From positions 1 to 9,277 of the forward strand of contig JAGLUH010000175.1 in NCBI GenBank assembly GCA_023134875.1: 9,277 nt of DNA, read 5' to 3'. Source of the stretch: Candidatus Zixiibacteriota bacterium (lineage in GTDB: Bacteria; Zixibacteria; MSB-5A5; CAIYYT01). A program made the position numbers and the translations under genes. Of the stretch, positions 1 to 6,077 are shown in pieces (the first letter of the stretch is position 1; each line of letters begins with the position of its first letter). The notes beneath the pieces were generated by a model, which ran no database searches, was not told where the DNA came from, and saw nothing but the letters and a program-made list of their open reading frames with translations.

Positions 1-232
1 TATAGTGCTTCTCTTCCATTGGATGAGGCACACTGCCGATCGTTACTTTGATGCCGCCGTCGACTTTCTCGATAACGGGAACGTGCTTCTCGGTGGCGGC
101 GTCGACTGCTCCCTCTTTCAGAAGTGTCATATCCTGGCCGCAACAGACCAGCGTTCCGCCGCCGGTATGTACCACCTCAACGATGTTACCGCAGATCTCG
201 CACTTATAAACCTGCAATCTTTCCGTAGCCAT
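1..232 (-). CDS. Superoxide reductase (desulfoferrodoxin), N-terminal part, cut by window edge
   Basis: The 77 visible residues form a desulforedoxin-type zinc-ribbon-like domain followed by the start of the superoxide reductase domain. Cys11, Cys14, Cys30 and Cys31 match the CxxC...CC set that holds the FeCys4 centre (center I) of desulfoferrodoxins. Glu48-Lys49-His50 matches the EKH motif of the active site, where Glu and Lys assist catalysis and His binds iron. His70 and His76 match further ligands of the Fe(His4Cys) centre. The remaining Cys and His ligands lie beyond the left edge. The family reduces cytoplasmic superoxide to H2O2 without making O2, using electrons usually from rubredoxin. 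The start is supported by an AGGAG ribosome site just upstream (about 242-247). It lies 63 bases behind the rubrerythrin-like gene and is probably co-transcribed with it. The identification is very secure; only the C-terminus is unseen. Confidence 0.95.
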   Translation of the reverse strand, partial: MATERLQVYKCEICGNIVEVVHTGGGTLVCCGQDMTLLKEGAVDAATEKHVPVIEKVDGGIKVTIGSVPHPMEEKHY

Positions 233-295
233 ATTCACTGTCTCCTTTCGCCTTATTCAGGTTCTTTCCTGTTTAGTAACAAACCGGTAGTCACC

Positions 296-799
296 TCATC
301 CCTCCATGGTGAACTCCCGCATATCAAAGAAGTAACCGGTGCGGCTGAGATAGTCAAGTTGTGCCTGAACAAACGCCTCGTGCCCTTCTTCGATTTCCAC
401 GAAACTGCAAAACAGCTTACCCTGAACACCGAGTTCGTCTACCATCCGGCGATAAAAGTTCAAGGTCTCCTGCTCCAGAGCCAAAGCCTTTCTAAGCATT
501 TCCTTCTCTGTCCCGGAATCACGCTCAGAAAGGTGGGCATCCAACCGTTTGACGCCTTCTTCAATGGTCTGTCTGGAAGGGATGGCCGAACTCAGCTTCT
601 TTGAAACGACTCGACCGGTTTTTTTCCATTCTTCCAGTCTGTTCTCCAAGTAGTCAATGTGATCCTGTTCATCCTGACCGAGTACCTGGAAAACCCGCCG
701 TCCGGTCTGATCAGCGATTTCGTCGATAGAGTTCAGGTAGGCGTCGCGTACTCGGATTTCGTACTCGATCGCCATCTTGATTGCTTCTTCAAGAGTCAT
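296..799 (-). CDS. Rubrerythrin-like ferritin-family diiron protein without a rubredoxin domain
   Basis: This 167-residue protein looks like a four-helix ferritin-like bundle. Candidate diiron ligands are Glu14 in helix A, the ExxH pair Glu44/His47 in helix B, Glu109 or Glu111 in helix C, and the ExxH pair Glu137/His140 in helix D. This is the pattern of rubrerythrin-type centres. Classical rubrerythrins end in a rubredoxin domain with two CxxC pairs. Here the chain ends soon after helix D and has a single cysteine (Cys131), so any electron supply must come from a separate protein. Family members act as NADH- or rubredoxin-linked peroxidases in anaerobes, and peroxide reduction is the likely role here, though the substrate is inferred. 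A GGAGGA ribosome site precedes the ATG. It lies between the Tpx and superoxide reductase genes, which fits a shared stress role. Confidence 0.88.
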   Translation of the reverse strand: MTLEEAIKMAIEYEIRVRDAYLNSIDEIADQTGRRVFQVLGQDEQDHIDYLENRLEEWKKTGRVVSKKLSSAIPSRQTIEEGVKRLDAHLSERDSGTEKEMLRKALALEQETLNFYRRMVDELGVQGKLFCSFVEIEEGHEAFVQAQLDYLSRTGYFFDMREFTMEG

Positions 800-932
800 C
801 TAATCCTCCAGTTTTACCATCTTCCGTCCAGTACCCAACATCGTCCCCTCTGGTTAGTCGTCTGTCCGGGGATTCTCTTCTCACCATCCTCTCCTGCTTT
901 TCTTGAGTAACAAACAATACCTCCATGGCCAT

Positions 933-1460
933 TCAGGGTTGCTCTTTCGCAATACTGTCAATGGCCTTCAGAACATCGTTGTAATCAGGCTCCTCGGTTG
1001 TCTCCTGGACATACTGGACGTACTGAACCGTACCCGCACGGTCGACAATGAATACCGTCCGGGCCAGGAGTCTCAGTTCCTTGATTAGAACGCCAAATGA
1101 ATTACCAAACGAAGCGTCGCGGTGATCTGAGAGAAGTTGAACGTTTGCCACGTCCGCGGCTGCGCACCAACGCTTCTGAGCGAAGGGCAAATCCATGCTG
1201 ATCACGAGGATGACCACGTCATCGCCAAGTTTCGCAGCCTCCTGGTTGAACCTTCTTGTTTCCATATCGCAAACAGGTGTGTCCACCGAAGGCACAGAGA
1301 GAATGACAACGCTCTTGCCCTGAAACGAAGAAAACCTGACCGGCTCAAGTTTCTCGTTCATTACTTCAAAGTCAGGCGCCCTTTCCCCACGCCTCACTTC
1401 ATTGCCAACCAGTGTCAACGGGTTGCCCTTCATCCTTATTAGACCAGTTCGTTCAGACAT
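933..1460 (-). CDS. tpx: Thiol peroxidase Tpx (atypical 2-Cys peroxiredoxin)
   Basis: The 175-residue product matches the Tpx family in length and motifs. The peroxidatic site is the TxxC motif Thr61-Pro-Val-Cys64, inside a segment resembling the E. coli SIDTGVC region. The resolving cysteine is Cys99 in a DLPFAQxRxC stretch, also diagnostic of Tpx. A LLARTVFIVD strand and a TTEEPDY motif follow as in other Tpx proteins. The enzyme reduces H2O2 and alkyl hydroperoxides through a Cys64-Cys99 disulfide that thioredoxin normally restores. The open frame continues upstream to 1556. I chose the ATG at 1460 because a strong AGGAGG site precedes it and homology begins there. The extra upstream codons are an out-of-frame reading of the ferritin-like remnant. 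It lies 26 bases behind that remnant and 133 bases before the rubrerythrin-like gene. Confidence 0.95.
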   Translation of the reverse strand: MSERTGLIRMKGNPLTLVGNEVRRGERAPDFEVMNEKLEPVRFSSFQGKSVVILSVPSVDTPVCDMETRRFNQEAAKLGDDVVILVISMDLPFAQKRWCAAADVANVQLLSDHRDASFGNSFGVLIKELRLLARTVFIVDRAGTVQYVQYVQETTEEPDYNDVLKAIDSIAKEQP

Positions 1461-1485
1461 CTGAGTCCCTCCTGGCGATGCAGAC

Positions 1486-1667
1486 TTATCCATAGGGGTA
1501 TATCCCCTTCTTAATGATCCCCTGAGTTTCGAGAACCTTGTTGTGCTTTTCCTCATCTATCAGTAAGTAGTCAAGTAAGTATTCCTGCACAACCATCTTC
1601 TTGCCTTTCACCGCTGCCGGCGCCTCATGTTGTCGATTATCTGTTCCTGGATTTCTTTGGTTGACAT
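1486..1667 (-). pseudogene. Internally deleted, frameshifted remnant of a ferritin-like protein gene
   Basis: An ATG at 1667 with an AGGAAG ribosome site opens a frame beginning MSTKEIQEQIIDNM, which stops at TGA 1610-1608 after 19 residues. A different frame of the same strand then encodes a ferritin-like C-terminus: KGKKMVVQEYLLDYLL, then a DEEKH motif (ExxH, as in the last helix of diiron bundles), then KKGIYPYG and a TAA at 1488-1486. From memory, small ferritin-like proteins of roughly 140-150 residues carry both these ends. The middle of the bundle is therefore missing and the two ends meet out of frame near 1609-1616. A single sequencing error cannot explain the loss of about two-thirds of a gene. 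The remnant sits between perR and tpx, keeping the operon orientation. Family assignment is by recalled motif; a short novel gene pair is less likely. Confidence 0.72.
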
Positions 1668-1717
1668 TTTGCTAACTTCCTGATTTCTAGTACAACCTCA
1701 GTTTATTCCAATTGACA

Positions 1718-2134
1718 TCATTTTATCTCTTTTTCCGCTTTTTCTCCCCGGCACTGGGGACAAATGCCAATAAATTCCAAACGATGCCCCATGATCTCCC
1801 AGCCTTCAACATTCTCCAACTTGGCGGCCACAGGATCATCGGAGATATCATGCAGATCAGCCACACGACCGCACTCCATACAACGGATATGATAGTGTCG
1901 GTTAAGATTGCCGTCATAGCGAGCCTCCCTACCGCCCAGTTCCAGTTTCCGGATGATGTCATTCTGCACGAGCAGTTCCAGGTTGCGGTACACCGTACCG
2001 AGGCTGATTCGGGGTAGGCGCATTTGCACCAACGCAAACAACTCCGCCGCCGTCGGGTGCGAGGTGACCTTGCACAACTCCTCCAGGATGACCTGCCGCT
2101 GCCTGGTGTTTCTCTGAAGCTTCTCTTCTGCCAT
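1718..2134 (-). CDS. perR: PerR-type peroxide-sensing repressor (Fur family)
   Basis: This 138-residue Fur-family protein has an N-terminal winged helix (about residues 7-70; the SLGTVYRNLELL stretch is the recognition region) and a C-terminal metal-binding dimerisation domain. The structural zinc site is Cys85/Cys88 plus Cys125/Cys128. Residues aligning with the Bacillus subtilis PerR regulatory metal site are all present: His26, Asp74, His80, His82 and Asp93. Asp at position 74, where Fur proteins usually have Glu, favours PerR. In PerR the Fe(II)-bound form is oxidised at histidine by H2O2 and leaves DNA. The ATG at 2134 has only a weak ribosome site, but homology starts there. The gene heads the stress operon, 50 bases before the ferritin-like remnant, suggesting autoregulation and control of tpx and the downstream genes. 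Metal choice and regulon are inferred. Confidence 0.88.
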   Translation of the reverse strand: MAEEKLQRNTRQRQVILEELCKVTSHPTAAELFALVQMRLPRISLGTVYRNLELLVQNDIIRKLELGGREARYDGNLNRHYHIRCMECGRVADLHDISDDPVAAKLENVEGWEIMGHRLEFIGICPQCRGEKAEKEIK

Positions 2135-2142
2135 TCTTTGTT

Positions 2143-2178
2143 GCTACTAAAAGTAACTATTACTATTACGTCTATCAA
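2143..2178 (-). promoter_or_regulatory. Candidate promoter and PerR/Fur-type operator upstream of perR
   Basis: The near-palindrome GCTACTAAAAGTAAC (2143-2157 on the plus strand) contains the perfect inverted repeat TACT-AAA-AGTA. It has the 7-1-7 layout of Fur-family boxes, with 5 of 7 arm positions matching. On the minus strand a -35-like TTGATA (2178-2173) lies 17 bases before TACTTT (2155-2150), a weak -10 that overlaps the palindrome. Operator overlap with the promoter is what autorepression would require. The resemblance to the Bacillus Per box (TTATAAT-N-ATTATAA) is only partial, so this is a candidate. Confidence 0.35.
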
Positions 2179-2356
2179 GTATTTCTGTTCCACGAAACCA
2201 AAAAAATCTCAAAAAGAATCCTGTTCAAGTGCTTCTCTCTTATAACTCATACCGATTTTTAGTTGTCATGCTACAAATATGAACAGTGTCAGAGAGGAGC
2301 AATAGCAGCATCCATGTTATGGTTTTCAATTGCTGCCAGATCAAGATTTTCACAAA
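2158..2356. other. AT-rich intergenic region between the methyltransferase and perR
   Basis: No convincing gene is seen. The region is AT-rich and holds homopolymer runs (A-rich near 2200-2217 on the plus strand). An inverted pair, GCAGCA (2305-2310) and TGCTGC (2331-2336), flanks an inner CCAT/ATGG repeat and could form a weak hairpin after the methyltransferase stop codon. It has no T-tract, so I do not call it an intrinsic terminator. Confidence 0.4.
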
Positions 2357-2911
2357 TCAGCTCTTCACCAGCATGACCGCCCAGTCACGGGTCAGCTTCG
2401 GATGGTCAGCAACCGTGAATCCGGCTTGTTGCGCCGCAGTTTCGGTGGCTTCACATTCAGCGGCTGAGGCATGATGTCCGGGTTCAACAATCAGGAACTT
2501 TCCTTCCGGTTTCAGTGCTCTATGTACTTCCATCATGAGTCCGGGAGCGTCCGCCGCATGATGCACCACATAGAAAGCAAGCGCGAAGTCAACCTGTCCG
2601 GCCAGGTCATCGATCTCCAGCGTGCGGTCACTGCAAACCCGCGGCTCGATACGTTCCCGCAGCCCCGCCCTGGCTGCCCGTTTCTTTAGAGATTCAATCG
2701 TTTCTGTCTGAAGATCAACGGAGATAACTCGCCCCTTTACCCCTACCATCTTAGCCATCCCCAGGCTGAAAAAACCGCTCCCGCAGCCGACATCAAGCAC
2801 CGTCATCCCCCGCTTCACGTGATCCCGCAGAATCCTGCGGGGATGCTGAAAGAAACGCCGGAAAAGTTTGTATATTATATAATCAACCCACCAACAAGTC
2901 TTGCCAGCCAT
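2357..2911 (-). CDS. Class I SAM-dependent methyltransferase, substrate unknown
   Basis: The 184-residue protein has a Rossmann-type methyltransferase fold. Motif I is VLDVGCGSGFFSL at residues 38-50 (the glycine-rich SAM loop). The acidic end of strand 2 is Asp66 in RVISVDL. A DFALAFYVVHH motif lies at about 108-118 and a RALKPEGKFLIVEP post-motif at about 131-144. The N-terminal tract CWWVDYIIYKLFRRFFQHP looks amphipathic or membrane-associating. Members of this fold methylate small molecules, lipids, quinones or arsenic. No cysteine pattern typical of arsenite methyltransferases is evident, and I cannot name a substrate. A TGAGGA ribosome site precedes the ATG. It lies 62 bases downstream of the DUF4143 ATPase and could share its transcript. 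Confidence 0.85.
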   Translation of the reverse strand: MAGKTCWWVDYIIYKLFRRFFQHPRRILRDHVKRGMTVLDVGCGSGFFSLGMAKMVGVKGRVISVDLQTETIESLKKRAARAGLRERIEPRVCSDRTLEIDDLAGQVDFALAFYVVHHAADAPGLMMEVHRALKPEGKFLIVEPGHHASAAECEATETAAQQAGFTVADHPKLTRDWAVMLVKS

Positions 2912-2973
2912 ATTGTTTCCTCAGTTAGATGCTCTGTAATCAAACAAGCCGAGGCACGGCACTCTGAAGAGAT

Positions 2974-4428
2974 TTACTGAACCTCAGACTGGGACAGCCA
3001 ATAGCACGCAAGAGGAGCGGGTATCTTTAAGACCAACGGGACGTCGCCAACTATCTCTTTACGGCTATGTTTCTTTCCAATCGGGAGGGTCCCGAAGTCT
3101 GACAGGTCCCGAGTAACAACATAGGCTCGACTTATCTCTCTTAGCTCCGAAAATTCCCGTATTCCCTTGAGGTCACGTTCAGTCACGCGGCTCTGCTGGT
3201 ACTTAACCTCAAACGGAATGATCTCGCCTGCAACTTCAGCCACAATGTCTACCTCGATATCACGTTTTCCCCGCCAGTAAGAAAAACCCACACTGATATC
3301 TTGGTAATAGCGAGTGAAGACATGTTTGAAAAATGCTGTTTCCACTGCTGCCCCCAATCTTGTGCTATCCTCGATCAGGGCCTTACCCTTAAGTAAAACG
3401 CTTCCAGCGATCGCGGCATCTGCCAAATAGACCTTGTGCCTGGCTCGCAGTATTTCCTTGCCATAGCCGTGCGGGACCAGTTTGTAGATCAGGTGGGCAG
3501 CTTCAAGTAGATCGATGAACCTGTTGACAGTCGGCCTTGTCATCCCCAGGTTCTTACAGAGACCGGGCACATCCAGAATCCCACCGTCATGCAAACACAG
3601 ATACAGGAAGGTTTTTTCCAGCTGAAGAATCCGGCGCACACCAAATGTTGCCGTCATATCACGCTTCAATACTTTGTCAATAATGTCTTCTCGTATCAAT
3701 CTCTGGGCGACTGAAATACTCTCAACAAGCGCTGTCTGTGGGAAACCGCCGCGCAGAAGGTATTGATGAAAATGAGCCACCAGTGGTCTCGCCATTTCTC
3801 CAACCCGGATAAAGGTATTACTGTCCCACGCAAAGATATCAGTCAACGACGATACTTGCGGGAGATTGGGCTGACTTATTTTCTTGATTTGCAGGTATTC
3901 AAAAAACGAAAGAGTGGCAAGCTTGATAGTGTGCCAGCGCCCCACGCCTGATTCAACGCCTTCGTTAGCCAACGGGATGGCCGATCCAGTTACCGCGATT
4001 CGTCGCTTCTTGTCGAAATCAACCTGGTGTTTGAGCCATGACTGCCAGTCTTGAATGTATTGGATTTCATCCAGCAGAAGGTACTCCCTTCCCTCTGTTC
4101 TGGGCTGTAACTCATGCGAGATTTTCAGTATCTCATCCAGACCGACCAGCTTAAATAGTGGATGGTCGAAAGTGACATACAGGATTTGCTCCGGACGAAC
4201 ACCTTCATTCAATAGCGACTGTATCACCTGCAAAAACAAAGTGGTTTTGCCAACTTGTCTGGCCCCGCTGAGCATTACTGCTCGGTTAGCAGGTGGGTTG
4301 GTTAGCCAAAGTCGTAGTTCTGAGAATACAGCTCGTTTCCAGGACGGAAGGTCAGGAACCCCACGCCCATCCCACCAGGGATTATACTGCCGCAGAACCG
4401 AGAGGATTTCTTGTTGCGATGCGATCAT
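2974..4428 (-). CDS. AAA_14/DUF4143-type P-loop ATPase
   Basis: This 484-residue protein has the architecture of the widespread AAA_14 plus DUF4143 family. Walker A is GARQVGKTT at residues 55-63, Walker B is YLLLDEIQ with Asp120-Glu121, and a sensor-like AVTGSA lies at 145-150. A GGFPQ motif follows at about 227-231. A winged-helix-like segment (about 284-316, LGMTRPTVNRFIDLLE) comes next. The C-terminal domain carries a PD-(D/E)xK-like signature: Asp394 in EVDIVAE and Glu407-x-Lys409 in FEVKY. The initial NPWW tract near residue 16 is typical of the family start. The function of the family is not settled; members are often patchily distributed, and nuclease activity here is inferred only from the motif. 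No good ribosome site precedes the ATG, so translation may be leaderless or weak. The upstream region is AT-rich. Acquisition by transfer is possible but unproven. Confidence 0.9.
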   Translation of the reverse strand: MIASQQEILSVLRQYNPWWDGRGVPDLPSWKRAVFSELRLWLTNPPANRAVMLSGARQVGKTTLFLQVIQSLLNEGVRPEQILYVTFDHPLFKLVGLDEILKISHELQPRTEGREYLLLDEIQYIQDWQSWLKHQVDFDKKRRIAVTGSAIPLANEGVESGVGRWHTIKLATLSFFEYLQIKKISQPNLPQVSSLTDIFAWDSNTFIRVGEMARPLVAHFHQYLLRGGFPQTALVESISVAQRLIREDIIDKVLKRDMTATFGVRRILQLEKTFLYLCLHDGGILDVPGLCKNLGMTRPTVNRFIDLLEAAHLIYKLVPHGYGKEILRARHKVYLADAAIAGSVLLKGKALIEDSTRLGAAVETAFFKHVFTRYYQDISVGFSYWRGKRDIEVDIVAEVAGEIIPFEVKYQQSRVTERDLKGIREFSELREISRAYVVTRDLSDFGTLPIGKKHSRKEIVGDVPLVLKIPAPLACYWLSQSEVQ

Positions 4429-4685
4429 GAGACAAATTAGCCTAATATTAAATATTTAGTCAAGTATAGTTTACATATTTCTGCAAATTAGTGTGTTTTT
4501 GAAAATCATGACGTAAAATAAAAAAAGTGTTATTAGGTTGTTCAGGAGTCATAATCCAAAACATTGGGAGATAAATAACAAGAGAATCTGGTTGAAAGAC
4601 TCATTCCCCCTGCAAGTGCCTTCTTTGGCAGCCGCACCACTTCATTTAATGTTACATAACTTGTTGCTATATAAGTGATTGCAAG
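4429..4685. other. AT-rich intergenic region between the ATPase gene and tRNA-Gln
   Basis: I see no convincing gene here. The part nearest the ATPase (about 4435-4550) is strongly AT-rich and includes the 6-1-6 inverted repeat AATATT-A-AATATT (4444-4456) and a minus-strand TATACT at about 4468-4463 that could serve as a -10 element, without a clear -35. The part nearest the tRNA contains TGCC-TTCTTT-GGCA (about 4617-4630), a 4-bp hairpin with no T-tract, so it is not a clear terminator for the tRNA. No duplicate of the tRNA 3' end, as an attachment site would leave, is visible in the window. Confidence 0.4.
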
Positions 4686-4756
4686 CTGGGGGACAGGGAT
4701 TCGAACCCCGAATGACTGGTCCAGAGCCAGTTGTGATGCCATTTCACCATCCCCCA
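4686..4756 (-). tRNA. tRNA-Gln (anticodon CTG)
   Basis: A 71-base cloverleaf folds cleanly on the minus strand. The acceptor stem is TGGGGGA/TCCCCCA and the discriminator base is G. The D arm is GTGA-AATGGCA-TCAC with the conserved GG. The anticodon arm is ACTGG-CTCTGGA-CCAGT, giving anticodon CTG, which reads CAG (glutamine). A four-base variable loop (CATT) and a T arm with loop TTCGAAT follow. The U1-A72 pair is typical of bacterial tRNA-Gln. The CCA end is not encoded (the next bases are CTT), so it must be added after transcription. It is a single gene, 135 bases beyond the end of the permease operon. Confidence 0.95.
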
Positions 4757-4769
4757 GTGTTGGGATTTC

Positions 4770-4798
4770 AATATATTCTTGATCGATGATGCTGTCAA
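4770..4798 (-). promoter_or_regulatory. Sigma-70-type promoter of tRNA-Gln
   Basis: On the minus strand TTGACA (4798-4793) is followed, after exactly 17 bases, by TATATT (4775-4770). These match the -35 consensus perfectly and the -10 consensus at five of six positions. The tRNA begins 13 bases past the -10 element, leaving a leader of about 6-7 bases. This fits strong, independent expression of the tRNA. Confidence 0.85.
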
Positions 4799-4891
4799 CT
4801 GTTTTGGGAGACGAAATGCGTTGCCTGGGCGCTGTCACCGTCTTTGTACCATGTTCACCTGATCAAGCACAGGCGTCGCCAGATACTTCGG

Positions 4892-6055
4892 TCACACAGC
4901 GCGCAGCGAATCGACGATTCTCTTCATCGATGCCCGCACTGCCGGCAGGACACCACCGATAAAGCCCATCACTACGGCAAACAGGATTGCCCGCAAGACG
5001 ATTCCTGGCGTGAGCTGGAAGTTGAAGGCCAGTTCGGAGAAAGTATCCCAGTTGGTCATTGAAATACGAACGAAGCTCAAGGTCGCGGCTGCAGCAATGC
5101 CGAGAATCCCACCCGCCAGCGCGATCAACATCGCCTCGAGCAGGAAGGCGTTGAGGATGCTAAGGCGCGAGAAGCCGAGGGCGCGCAGGGTACCGATCTC
5201 CCGAGTGCGATTAGCCACCGCAGCGAACATTGTTATCATGGCGCCGACAATGGCGGCACAAGCAAACACTATGCTGACGACCGTACCGAGGATACTGACA
5301 AATCCGGCAGTGGAGCGGGACTGGTCGGCATAGTATTCCTTCTCGCGTTTCACCTCCAACGGCAGTCGCGGATCGTCTTCGATCCGATCCCGCAGAGCAA
5401 CGAAAGAGGAAGGATCAGCCAGCCGGAAGGTCAACGATGAATAGACCGGCCTCCGAAAAGCATCCATCATCTGGTCGATATCCCCCCACAGTTCCGAGTC
5501 AAAACCGGAACCTCCGGCGTCAAGAATACCAACCACCGTCCAGTCACGGGCGCCAAAGCGTACGGTCTCGCCCAGGCCGCAACCCGCGAAACGCTCGGCA
5601 ATTGATTTGCCGGCGATGATCTCGGAAGTTCCCTCGCGCCACATCCGGCCCTCTACCAGCGTGGCATTAGGTCGCAGTTCCAGTGACTTATCGGAGACAC
5701 CGCGTACAACAACATTGGCTTTATCACCGTCATGCCGATTGAGAAGAGTAATCAAGACATAGATTTCTTTGGTAAACAAAGGCAGACCGTCAGTAGCAAC
5801 GGCGATTTCAGGCGAGGTTTTCACGATATCGGCCTGGTCACGAGGAATGATCGACTGCACCTCGGTGAGCGATGCCTGGCGGATCACGATGGCATTGTCG
5901 TCGGAACCGGTAGCCACCAGGGTTTCCCGCAGGCCGGTGCTCATCATCAGCACCGCCGCGAACACGAACACCACCAGGCTGACGCCAAGAATGGTCAGGG
6001 CGGAGGTTATCTTATGGTTGATGATGTTTCTGACAGTGTAACTAACCGGTATCAT
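4892..6055 (-). CDS. MacB/FtsX-type ABC transporter permease, second of two
   Basis: The 387-residue membrane protein has the four-helix layout of MacB/LolC-type permeases. TM1 spans about residues 17-39, a large extracytoplasmic domain about 40-250, and three C-terminal helices about 252-280, 300-328 and 351-373. The cytoplasmic loop NRTREIGTLRALGFS (282-296) is the FtsX-type coupling helix that contacts the ATPase, and the chain ends with the common IVDSLRAV tail. Such permeases do not form a channel for small solutes. They move cargo out of the periplasm or membrane by mechanotransmission. It starts 22 bases after the first permease ends, behind a weak AGAGAG ribosome site, and is the last gene of the operon. 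It differs clearly from the first permease, so a heterodimer is likely. The cargo is unknown. Confidence 0.92.
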   Translation of the reverse strand: MIPVSYTVRNIINHKITSALTILGVSLVVFVFAAVLMMSTGLRETLVATGSDDNAIVIRQASLTEVQSIIPRDQADIVKTSPEIAVATDGLPLFTKEIYVLITLLNRHDGDKANVVVRGVSDKSLELRPNATLVEGRMWREGTSEIIAGKSIAERFAGCGLGETVRFGARDWTVVGILDAGGSGFDSELWGDIDQMMDAFRRPVYSSLTFRLADPSSFVALRDRIEDDPRLPLEVKREKEYYADQSRSTAGFVSILGTVVSIVFACAAIVGAMITMFAAVANRTREIGTLRALGFSRLSILNAFLLEAMLIALAGGILGIAAAATLSFVRISMTNWDTFSELAFNFQLTPGIVLRAILFAVVMGFIGGVLPAVRASMKRIVDSLRAV

Positions 6056-6077
6056 TATTCTCTCTTTCTTGCCGGCT

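Noticed and set aside
789..924. Minus-strand frame of about 45 codons (beginning MEVLFVTQEKQ) between tpx and the rubrerythrin-like gene
   Set aside because: It lacks a convincing ribosome site, has no recognisable motif and overlaps the well-supported start of the next gene.
1013..1033. Apparent repeat (VQYVQYVQ) in Tpx suggesting a small duplication
   Set aside because: Alignment from memory with E. coli Tpx shows no length gain at this point, so it is ordinary strand sequence and not an inserted repeat.
1461..1556. Longer tpx start giving a 207-residue protein
   Set aside because: The extra 32 codons are an out-of-frame reading of the ferritin-like remnant. A strong AGGAGG site and family homology both place the start at 1460.
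1723..2193. 156-residue minus-strand frame overlapping perR
   Set aside because: It is a frame-shifted shadow of perR. The 1718-2134 frame carries every PerR metal ligand, while this one has low-complexity Arg/Ser/Trp-rich content.
2241..2351. Short minus-strand frame starting GTG (VKILIWQQLKTITWMLLLLL...) after the methyltransferase
   Set aside because: It is about 37 codons with a hydrophobic run, a GTG start and no ribosome site. It is more likely chance translation of AT-rich intergenic DNA.
2935..2965. Possible terminator GCCG-TGCCT-CGGC followed by TTGTTTGATT between the ATPase and methyltransferase genes
   Set aside because: The stem is only 4 bp and the T-run is broken, so it is too weak to call.
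4542..4838. 98-residue minus-strand frame across the tRNA
   Set aside because: It runs straight through the tRNA-Gln gene and its promoter. The part beyond the tRNA (VTLNEVVRLPKKALAGG...) looks protein-like, but I recognise no family and see no well-supported start.
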